64,000 nt of DNA from Micromonospora sp. MP36 (lineage in GTDB: Bacteria; Actinomycetota; Actinomycetes; Mycobacteriales; Micromonosporaceae). A program made the translations under genes and the position numbers. The DNA is taken from the NCBI RefSeq assembly GCF_008119785.1, contig NZ_VSFA01000001.1, forward strand, positions 496,001 through 560,000, written 5' to 3'. The notes under the pieces are model-generated. The model saw only the letters and a list, made by a program, of their open reading frames with translations. It did not search any database and was not told where the DNA came from. Of this stretch, positions 57,667 through 64,000 are shown piece after piece (the stretch's first letter is position 1; every line of letters begins with the position of its first letter).

Positions 57667-58344
57667 GTGCTCGTACTCGTGGTGGACTCCTCGACGCCCG
57701 CGGTGACCGCGGCCCTGGTCGAGGTCTCGGCGGACGCGGTCGCGACCCGCGCGCAGCGGTGCACGGTCGACGCCCGGGCCCACGGGGAGCTGCTCGCCCC
57801 GCAGGTCGACGCGGTGCTGGCCGACGCCGACGCCCGCGCCGCCGACCTGGCCGCGATCGTCGCCGGGCTCGGGCCGGGGCCGTTCACCGGGCTGCGGGTC
57901 GGCCTGGTCACCGCCGCCACCATGGGCCAGGTGCTCAATATCCCCACGTACGGGGTCTGCTCGCTGGACGGGATGGGCCAGCCGGCGGCCGCCGGCGAGC
58001 CGGTCCTGGCGGCCAGCGACGCCCGGCGCCGGGAGGTCTACTGGGCCGTCTACGACGGCGCCGGCCAGCGGATCGCCGGGCCGAACGTGGACACCCCCGC
58101 GGTCGCCGCGGAGCGCGCCCGGGACCTGGCCGTCACCGTCGCGGTCGGCGACGGCGCCCACCGGTACGCGGACGTCCTGGGCCTGCCGGTGCGCGCCGAG
58201 CCGCGTTACCCGGACGCGACGGCGCTGGCCCGGCTCGCCGCCGAGCGGATCCGCGCGGGCGCCCCCGGCGAGCCGCTCACCCCGCTCTACCTGCGCCGCC
58301 CGGACGCCGTCGCGGCGACCGGCCACAAGCCGGTCCTGCCATGA
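57667..58344 (+). CDS. tsaB: tRNA t6A biosynthesis protein TsaB
   Basis: A 225-residue ASKHA-fold protein without the metal-binding His of TsaD, which it stabilises. It has VLVVDSSTPAVTAALVE, GLGPGPFTGLRVGLVTAATMG, and ASDARRREVYWAVYD. The stop overlaps the rimI start (ATGA), in the standard tsaB-rimI-tsaD order. Confidence 0.95.
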   Translation: MLVLVVDSSTPAVTAALVEVSADAVATRAQRCTVDARAHGELLAPQVDAVLADADARAADLAAIVAGLGPGPFTGLRVGLVTAATMGQVLNIPTYGVCSLDGMGQPAAAGEPVLAASDARRREVYWAVYDGAGQRIAGPNVDTPAVAAERARDLAVTVAVGDGAHRYADVLGLPVRAEPRYPDATALARLAAERIRAGAPGEPLTPLYLRRPDAVAATGHKPVLP

Positions 58345-58793
58345 CGGAGGTACGGCTCGGCCGGTTCCGCTGGTGGCACATCGACCAGGTGCTGCCGCTC
58401 GAGGCGGACCTCTTCGGCGTCGAGCAGTGGTCCCCGGCGATGTTCTGGAACGAGCTGGCCAACGGGCACTTCTACCTGGTCGCCACCGCCCCCGACGGGG
58501 CCGTGCTCGGCTACGCGGGGCTGCTGGTGGCGCCGCCCGACGAGGCGTGGGTGCAGAACATCGCGGTCCGGCGCGACGCGCAGCGCCGCGGGATCGGCCG
58601 CGCGCTGCTGGAGGCGCTGCTCGCCGAGGCGGCCCGGCGCGGGGTCCGCAGCACGCTGCTGGAGGTCGCCGCGGACAATGCCCCGGCGCAGCGGCTCTAC
58701 GCGACGTACGGCTTCGAGCCGATCGGCGTGCGCCGCGGCTACTACCAACCGAGCAACACCGACGCGCTGGTCATGCAGCGCAACGAGGACTGA
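58341..58793 (+). CDS. rimI: Ribosomal protein S18-alanine N-acetyltransferase-like GNAT
   Basis: A 150-residue GNAT with the acetyl-CoA loop VQNIAVRRDAQRRGIGRALLEALL and the C-terminal APAQRLYATYGFEPIGVRRGYY typical of RimI. The N-terminal helix (HIDQVLPLEADLFGVEQWSPAMFWNEL) is also standard. In actinobacteria this enzyme may acetylate other protein N-termini as well. It starts within tsaB and lies 6 nt before tsaD. Confidence 0.93.
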   Translation: MTEVRLGRFRWWHIDQVLPLEADLFGVEQWSPAMFWNELANGHFYLVATAPDGAVLGYAGLLVAPPDEAWVQNIAVRRDAQRRGIGRALLEALLAEAARRGVRSTLLEVAADNAPAQRLYATYGFEPIGVRRGYYQPSNTDALVMQRNED

Positions 58794-58799
58794 CGAGCG

Positions 58800-59846
58800 A
58801 TGGCTGACGAACCCCTGATCCTCGGCATCGAGACCTCCTGCGACGAGACCGGGGTCGGCATCGTGCGCGGGCACACCCTGCTCGCCGACGCGTTGGCCTC
58901 CAGCGTCGAGCAGCACGCCCGGTTCGGCGGCGTGGTGCCCGAGGTGGCCAGCCGCGCCCACCTGGAGGCCATCGTGCCCACCATGGACCGGGCATTGAAG
59001 CAGGCCGGGGTGACGATCGCGGACATCGACGCGATCGCGGTCACCTCCGGGCCGGGCCTGGCGGGCGCGCTGCTCGTCGGGGTCGCCGCGGCCAAGGGGT
59101 ACGCGGTCGCCGCCGAGAAGCCGGTGTACGGGGTGAACCACCTCGCCGCGCACGTCGCGGTGGACACCCTGGAGCACGGCCCGCTGCCCGAGCCGGCGAT
59201 CGCCCTGCTGGTCTCCGGCGGACACTCCTCGCTGCTGCGCGTCGACGACCTGGCCCGGGGGGTCACCCCGCTCGGCGCCACCATCGACGACGCCGCCGGT
59301 GAGGCGTTCGACAAGGTGGCCCGGCTGCTCGGGCTGCCGTTCCCGGGCGGCCCGTGGATCGACCGGGAGGCGCGGGCCGGTGACCGGGCGGCCATCGCCT
59401 TCCCGCGCGGCCTGACCGCGCCCAAGGACCTGGCCGCCCACCGCTACGACTTCTCCTTCTCGGGCCTGAAGACGGCGGTGGCCCGCTGGGTGGAGGCGCG
59501 GCAGCGGGCCGGTGAGCCGGTCCCGGTCGCCGACGTGGCCGCGTCCTTCCAGGAGGCGGTCTGCGACGTGCTGGTCGGCAAGGCGCTGGATGCCTGCCGG
59601 AGCAGCGGGATCGAGACGCTGGTGATCGGCGGCGGGGTGGCGGCCAACTCGCGGCTGCGGGCGATGGCCGAGGAGCGGGCGGCCAAGCACGGCATCCGGG
59701 TGCGTACGCCCCGCCCGAATCTCTGCACCGACAACGGTGCGATGGTGGCCGCGCTGGGCTCGCACCTGGTCGCCTCGGGCGTCGCCCCGAGCCGCCTCGA
59801 CCTGCCCGCCGACTCCGCGATGCCGCTGACCGTGGTCAGCGTCTGA
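58800..59846 (+). CDS. tsaD: tRNA t6A37 threonylcarbamoyltransferase TsaD
   Basis: A 348-residue ASKHA metalloenzyme that transfers the threonylcarbamoyl group to A37 of tRNA. It has [16 protein letters not shown], the metal-binding His pair in [44 protein letters not shown], and [11 protein letters not shown]. Full length. Followed after 15 nt by a small conserved gene. Confidence 0.97.
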   Translation: MADEPLILGIETSCDETGVGIVRGHTLLADALASSVEQHARFGGVVPEVASRAHLEAIVPTMDRALKQAGVTIADIDAIAVTSGPGLAGALLVGVAAAKGYAVAAEKPVYGVNHLAAHVAVDTLEHGPLPEPAIALLVSGGHSSLLRVDDLARGVTPLGATIDDAAGEAFDKVARLLGLPFPGGPWIDREARAGDRAAIAFPRGLTAPKDLAAHRYDFSFSGLKTAVARWVEARQRAGEPVPVADVAASFQEAVCDVLVGKALDACRSSGIETLVIGGGVAANSRLRAMAEERAAKHGIRVRTPRPNLCTDNGAMVAALGSHLVASGVAPSRLDLPADSAMPLTVVSV

Positions 59847-59861
59847 GCCGGAGGGAACGAC

Positions 59862-60116
59862 GTGATCGTGCGGATGTGGGAGGCGAAGGCCGAGCCGTAC
59901 GGCTTCGCCGACCTGATCACCTGGGTCTGCGAGACCGTGCTGCCCGAGTTCGAGCACGACCCGCTGCACCTGTCCAGCGAGGTGTTCTCCTCCACCGACC
60001 ACCGGCTGGTGGTGATCTCCAAGTGGCGGAGCAACCCGCGGGAGCTGCCCGAGCCGCCGATGCGGCTGGTGGCGCGGCCGCCGCACGCCTGGGACTTCAC
60101 GCAGGTCGACCGCTGA
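59862..60116 (+). CDS. Small conserved hypothetical protein
   Basis: An 84-residue protein (VRMWEAKAEPYGFADLITWVCETVLPEFEHDP, then LVVISKWRSNPRELPEPPMRLVARPPHAWDF). It has a beta-alpha-beta outline like small ABM/ferredoxin-like monooxygenase folds, but no diagnostic residue. GTG 59862 follows GGAGGGAACGAC. Its position directly behind tsaD suggests cotranscription, not a known function. Confidence 0.78.
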   Translation: MIVRMWEAKAEPYGFADLITWVCETVLPEFEHDPLHLSSEVFSSTDHRLVVISKWRSNPRELPEPPMRLVARPPHAWDFTQVDR

Positions 60117-60182
60117 CCCGGCAGGGCCGGCCGGCGGCGGGAATTGGTTGGCGTGGCCGGCCGTCGGCCACGTCGAGGCGTC

Positions 60183-61889
60183 ATGCGTTTCTCCCCGGCC
60201 GGCGATCCCGGCACCCCCGACGCCCGGTCTGCCACCCGTTACCTGGTCTGGCTGGCCGGTCGGCACCCGCTGATCTTCGGCACCGGCCTCGCGCTCGGCG
60301 TCGTCTGGATGGTGGCGCAGGCGCTGATGCCGGCCGCCGTCGGCCGGGCCATCGACGCCGGTCTCGCCCACGGCGACCCGGACGCCCTGCTGCGCTGGGG
60401 GCTCGTGCTGCTGGGGCTGGGCCTCCTCCAGGCCACCGCGGGCATCCTCCGGCACCGCTGTGCGGTGCACAACTGGCTCGGCGCCGCGTACCGGACCGTG
60501 CAGGTCGCCGTGGACGCCACCAACCGGCTCGGTGCCGCGCTGCCCCGTCGGGTCGCCGCGGGCGAGGTGGTCAGCATCGGCACGGCCGACATCGAGCACA
60601 TCGGCAGCGCCATCGACATCACCGCCCGGGGCGCCGGGTCGGTGGTGGCGATCGTCACCGTGGCGATGATCCTGCTCACCGCGTCCCGGCCGCTCGGGCT
60701 GGTCGTGGTGCTCGGCGTGCCGCTGCTGATGGGGCTGGTGGCGCTGCTGATCCGGCCGCTGCACCGGCAGCAGGGGGCGTACCGGGACTCGACCGGCCGG
60801 CTCACCGCCCGCGCCGCCGACATCGTCTCCGGGTTGCGGGTGCTGCGCGGCGTGGGCGGGGAGCCGGTGCTGGGCGCCCGGTACCGGGAGCAGTCCCAGG
60901 CGCTGCGCGCCGACGGCCTGCGGGTGGCCCGGGTGGAGTCGCTGCTCCAGGCGGCGCAGATTCTGCTGCCCGGCGTCTTCGTGGTGCTGGTCACCTGGCT
61001 GGGGGCCCGGTTCGCGCTGGCCGGCGAGATCAGCGCCGGTCAGCTCGTCGCGTTCTACGGATACACCGCCTTCCTGGTCAGCCCGCTGCGCAACCTCACC
61101 GAGGCGGCGGACAAGCTGACCCGGGGGCACGTCGCCGCCCGTCGGGTGGTCCGGCTGCTCCGCCTCGCCCCGGAGTTCACCGACCCGGCCCGACCGGTGC
61201 CGCTGCCCGCCGGGCCGGGCGAACTGGTGGACGTCCGGTCGGGGCTGGTGCTGCGGCCGGACCGGCTCACCGCGCTGGCGGCCAGCGCCCCGGAGGACGC
61301 GGCCGAGATCGCCGACCGGCTCGGCCGGTACGTCGACGCGGACGTGACGCTGCACGGCGTACCGCTGCGGGACGTGGCACTGGCGACGGTGCGCGAGCGG
61401 ATCCTGGTGGTCGACAACGACGCGCAGCTCTTCAGCGGCCCGCTGCGGACGGAGCTGGACCCGCACGACCGGGGCGACCGGGCCGTGGTCGAGGCGGCGC
61501 TGGCCACGGCCGGCGCGACCGACATCGTCGAGGCGCTGCCCGACGGGCTGGACAGCGCGGTGGCCGAACGGGGCCGGGAGTTCTCCGGCGGGCAGCGGCA
61601 GCGGCTCCGGCTGGCCCGGGCGCTGGTCGCGGACCCGGAGACGCTGATCCTGGTCGAGCCGACCAGCGCCGTGGACGCGCACACCGAGGCGCGGATCGCC
61701 GACCGGTTGTCCGCCGCGCGTCCCGGCCGGACGACGCTCGTCTGCACCACCAGTCCGCTGGTGCTCGGCCGCGCCGAGCACGTGGTGTTCGTGGAGGACG
61801 GCAAGGTGGTCGCGGAGGGCCGCCACGAGGAGTTGCTCGCCGCCGAGCCACGTTACGCGGCCACGGTGAGCCGGGAGGAGGATCGGTGA
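60183..61889 (+). CDS. ABC exporter half with degenerate ATPase domain
   Basis: A 568-residue protein with six membrane helices and a nucleotide-binding domain that has lost most of its catalytic residues. Where Walker A should be (about 355-370) the chain reads LTALAASAPEDAAEIADRL. Walker B is LILVEPTSAVD, with Val in place of Asp. The H-loop is VCTTSP, without His. The signature FSGGQRQRLRLARAL is intact. The reading frame is continuous, so this is evolved degeneration and not a frameshift. It must pair with the next gene, to which it is coupled (GTGA). The substrate is unknown. ATG 60183 has a weak GAGG site. Confidence 0.88.
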   Translation: MRFSPAGDPGTPDARSATRYLVWLAGRHPLIFGTGLALGVVWMVAQALMPAAVGRAIDAGLAHGDPDALLRWGLVLLGLGLLQATAGILRHRCAVHNWLGAAYRTVQVAVDATNRLGAALPRRVAAGEVVSIGTADIEHIGSAIDITARGAGSVVAIVTVAMILLTASRPLGLVVVLGVPLLMGLVALLIRPLHRQQGAYRDSTGRLTARAADIVSGLRVLRGVGGEPVLGARYREQSQALRADGLRVARVESLLQAAQILLPGVFVVLVTWLGARFALAGEISAGQLVAFYGYTAFLVSPLRNLTEAADKLTRGHVAARRVVRLLRLAPEFTDPARPVPLPAGPGELVDVRSGLVLRPDRLTALAASAPEDAAEIADRLGRYVDADVTLHGVPLRDVALATVRERILVVDNDAQLFSGPLRTELDPHDRGDRAVVEAALATAGATDIVEALPDGLDSAVAERGREFSGGQRQRLRLARALVADPETLILVEPTSAVDAHTEARIADRLSAARPGRTTLVCTTSPLVLGRAEHVVFVEDGKVVAEGRHEELLAAEPRYAATVSREEDR

Positions 61890-63658
61890 GCGCCGCCCTG
61901 CCCGTCGCCGACGCCGGCCAGGTCCGCGGGTATGCGCGGACCCTGGTCCGCCGGCACCCGCGCGGGCTGGACGCCGCGCTCGGCCTGCACGCGCTCGCCG
62001 CGGCCGCCGGCCTGGTCGCGCCCCGCCTCCTCGGCGACCTGGTGGAGGGGATCTCGCGGGGTGTCGGCAGCGTCACCGTCGACCGGATCGCGCTGGCCAT
62101 CGCCGGTTTCGTGGTCGCCCAGTCGGTGCTGGTCCGCTTCGCCCACCTGGCCTCGGCCCGGCTCGGCGAGCGGGTCCTCGCCGAGCTGCGCGAGGAGTTC
62201 GTCGAGCGGGTGCTCGCCCTGCCGCTGGCCACGGTGGAGCGCGCCGGCACCGGCGACCTGCTCACCCGCACCTCCCGGGACGTCTCCGCGCTCTCCCGGA
62301 CGGTGCGGTTCGCCGTGCCGGAGACGCTGATCTCGGCGGTCACCGTGCTGCTGATCCTCGGCGCGCTGCTGCTGACCGGCCCGCTGCTGGTGCTGCCCGC
62401 GCTGCTGGCGGTCCCGGTGCTGGTCGCCGGCACCCGCTGGTACCTGCGCCGCGCGCCAGAGGGCTACCTGCGGGAGAACGCGGCGTACTCGGACATCACC
62501 GACGGGATCAGCGAGGTGGTGGAGGGGTCCCGGACCACGGAGGCGCTGCGGCAGCAGGCCCGCCGCCGGGCCCGCACCGACGCCGACATCCGCCGGTCGT
62601 ACGCGGCCGAGCGCTACACCCTGTACCTGCGTACGGTCTTCTGGCCGGTGGCAGAGTTCGGGTACGTCGTACCGGTGGTGGCCACCCTGCTCATCGGTGG
62701 TTGGTTCCACCTCAAGGGCTGGGTGAGCCTCGGGCAGGTCACCGCGGCCACCCTCTACGCCCAGCAGCTGGTGGACCCGGTCGACCGGCTCCTCGCCTGG
62801 CTGGACGAGCTTCAGGTCGGCGGCGCCTCGCTGGCCCGGCTGCTCGGGGTGGCCGCCGATCCCGCCGCTGACCGGGCCGCCGATCCGGCCGACGCCCCGG
62901 CGGCGCCCGCCGCCCGAGGGCCGGTGCCGGGTGCCGGCCGGCTGGCCGCGCACGACGTCCGGTACGCGTACCGGGCAGGGCACGACGTGCTGCACGGGGT
63001 GACCCTGGTGCCCCGGCCGGGGGAGAAGCTGGCCATGGTGGGCCCGTCCGGTGCGGGGAAGTCCACGCTGGGGCGGCTGCTGGCCGGCGTGCATCCGCCC
63101 CGCTCCGGCTCGGTCACCGTGGACGGCCGGCCGCTCACCGGACTGCCCCTGGCCGAGCTGCGGAGCCACGTCGCGCTGGTCAGCCAGGAGCACCACGTCT
63201 TCATCGGCACGCTGGCCGAGAACGTGGCGATGGTCCGTCCGGACGCGGAGCCGGCCCGGGTACGCGCCGCGCTGGCCGCCGTCGACGCGCTGGGCTGGGC
63301 GGAGGCGTTGCCGGACGGGCTGGACACCCGGGTCGGGGCGGGCGGACACCCGCTCTCGCCCGCCCAGGCGCAGCAGCTCGCGCTGGCCCGGCTGGTGCTC
63401 GCCGACCCGCACACGCTGGTGCTGGACGAGGCCACCTCGCTGATCGATCCGCGCGCCGCCCGGGCGCTGGAACGTTCCCTGGCCGCCGTGTTGGCGGGGC
63501 GGACGGTCATCGCCATCGCGCACCGGCTCTTCTCCGCCCACGACGCCGACCGGGTGGCGGTGGTGGAGGACGGCCGGATCACCGAGCTGGGCTCCCACGA
63601 CGAGCTGGTCGCCGCCGGCGGCTCGTACGCCGCGCTCTGGCGCTCCTGGCACGGCTGA
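61886..63658 (+). CDS. ABC exporter half with intact Walker motifs but altered signature
   Basis: A 590-residue protein with six membrane helices and an NBD with Walker A MVGPSGAGKST, Q-loop LVSQEHHVFIGTLAENV, Walker B TLVLDEATS, and H-loop IAIAHRL. The signature, normally LSGGQ, reads LSPAQAQQLALARL. With the preceding gene it should form a heterodimeric exporter in which only one composite ATP site works. The linker before the NBD is Ala/Pro/Asp-rich. The stop lies 5 nt from the converging ROK gene. Confidence 0.9.
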   Translation: MSAALPVADAGQVRGYARTLVRRHPRGLDAALGLHALAAAAGLVAPRLLGDLVEGISRGVGSVTVDRIALAIAGFVVAQSVLVRFAHLASARLGERVLAELREEFVERVLALPLATVERAGTGDLLTRTSRDVSALSRTVRFAVPETLISAVTVLLILGALLLTGPLLVLPALLAVPVLVAGTRWYLRRAPEGYLRENAAYSDITDGISEVVEGSRTTEALRQQARRRARTDADIRRSYAAERYTLYLRTVFWPVAEFGYVVPVVATLLIGGWFHLKGWVSLGQVTAATLYAQQLVDPVDRLLAWLDELQVGGASLARLLGVAADPAADRAADPADAPAAPAARGPVPGAGRLAAHDVRYAYRAGHDVLHGVTLVPRPGEKLAMVGPSGAGKSTLGRLLAGVHPPRSGSVTVDGRPLTGLPLAELRSHVALVSQEHHVFIGTLAENVAMVRPDAEPARVRAALAAVDALGWAEALPDGLDTRVGAGGHPLSPAQAQQLALARLVLADPHTLVLDEATSLIDPRAARALERSLAAVLAGRTVIAIAHRLFSAHDADRVAVVEDGRITELGSHDELVAAGGSYAALWRSWHG

Positions 63659-63663
63659 GGTCG

Positions 63664-64000
63664 TCAGCCGACGTCGAGGGGGTCGGCGAGGAGGCGGTCG
63701 AAGGCCAGTTCGGCGGCCCCGATCAGCGCCGCGTCCTCGCCGAGCTTGGGCGTACGCAGCCGCACGTGCTCCAGGCAGGCGGGCAGCCCGTTGGAGTTGA
63801 GCCGGCTGCGCACCTGGGCGGCGGCGGCCAGGTAGAGGTCGCGCATGGTGCCGCCGAAGATGACCATCTCCGGGTTGAAGATGTTGACGAGGTTGGCCAC
63901 CCCGAAGCCGAGCCAGTCACCGGCCTGCCGGACGGCGGTCTGGGCGCGCGCGTCACCCCGGTCGGCCGCGTCGAAGACGGCCAGCAACGCCTCCCGGCCC
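63664..64000 (-). CDS. ROK-family protein, C-terminal part (gene continues beyond the window)
   Basis: The last 112 residues or so of a ROK (repressor/ORF/kinase) protein: AVFDAADRGDARAQTAVRQAGDWLGFGVANLVNIFNPEMVIFGG, then PKLGEDAALIGAAELAFDRLL, typical of the second ROK half. The DNA-binding or glucokinase N-terminus and the zinc motif lie outside, so a transcriptional regulator and a sugar kinase are both possible. Confidence 0.82.
   Translation of the reverse strand, partial: GREALLAVFDAADRGDARAQTAVRQAGDWLGFGVANLVNIFNPEMVIFGGTMRDLYLAAAAQVRSRLNSNGLPACLEHVRLRTPKLGEDAALIGAAELAFDRLLADPLDVG

Noticed and set aside
58287..61826. An 1179-codon minus-strand frame opposite tsaB-rimI-tsaD and the exporter
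   Set aside because: The plus-strand genes have clear family motifs. The antisense translation is low-complexity and without recognisable domains.
60183..61889. Frameshift or sequencing error as the cause of the missing Walker A
   Set aside because: The same frame gives intact membrane segments before and a good signature motif after the region. Walker B and the H-loop are also altered by substitutions, so it is evolved loss.

Overview
The window is very GC-rich (roughly 70-75 %) with dense, often overlapping genes joined by GTGA or ATGA, frequent GTG/TTG starts and many leaderless promoters. With F420-type oxidoreductases, a mycothiol-type DinB enzyme, a conservon (kinase/roadblock/DUF742/GTPase) and a GlnR/NnaR-type nitrate regulon, this points to an actinomycete chromosome. 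I judge it Micromonosporaceae, probably Micromonospora, from gene content and style only. I saw no tRNA, rRNA, CRISPR array, insertion sequence or phage gene.

Layout. 1-5.7 kb: a gene tail, a Pro-rich single-pass membrane protein (-), an RsmC-like methyltransferase, an ABC-F ATPase coupled to a nucleotidyltransferase, and an aldo/keto reductase. 5.7-12 kb: a complete thiamine operon behind a TPP riboswitch, thiE-thiO-thiS-thiG-thiE2-thiD-thiC. 12-15.7 kb: a 1225-residue membrane/disordered protein (-). 15.8-20.1 kb: an NMT1/THI5-type ABC importer (binding protein and permease on +, ATPase on -) with an F420/luciferase-like oxidoreductase and a cupin. 20.3-26.4 kb: a branched-chain-type binding lipoprotein (-) and the cvnABCD conservon. 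26.5-34.3 kb (-): nitrate assimilation, nasA - NAD(P)H reductase - small ORF - nirB - nirD - HemD/winged-helix regulator. The nitrate transporter narK lies apart at 39.2 kb, and both nasA and narK carry GlnR-like boxes. 35.1-38.4 kb (-): a type VII/WXG-like gene cluster with two YbaB-like proteins. 38.5-39.1 kb: a ribbon-helix-helix/MazF-type toxin-antitoxin pair. 40.6-43.2 kb: rplM-rpsI and glmM. 43.4-47 kb (-): threonine-aldolase-like enzyme, aminotransferase, Pro/Thr-rich membrane protein. 47-64 kb: housekeeping genes glmS, acpS, nnr, alr, tsaE, ung, tsaB, rimI, tsaD, with an EspC-like plus alpha/beta-hydrolase pair, an ABC exporter heterodimer, and the end of a ROK protein.

The thi operon makes the pyrimidine (ThiC, ThiD) and thiazole (ThiO, ThiS, ThiG) moieties and joins them (ThiE). 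The nitrate genes import and reduce nitrate to ammonium. The tsa genes supply the t6A tRNA modification, and GlmS/GlmM/Alr supply cell-wall precursors.

The most unusual non-genic signals are: (1) hairpin elements at 9.5 and 20.2 kb that share an identical 28-nt loop but have unrelated, self-complementary 21-22-bp stems; (2) short GATAGGA/GGGCCC-type palindromes inside or beside coding sequences, one giving an extra peptide in NasA; (3) a 30-bp intergenic repeat at 4.7 and 43.3 kb; (4) matching GlnR-like promoters at nasA and narK. Protein-level oddities include an ABC exporter pair with exactly complementary degeneration of its two ATP sites and a 56-codon ORF joined by ATGA overlaps to both neighbours between the nitrite reductase genes.
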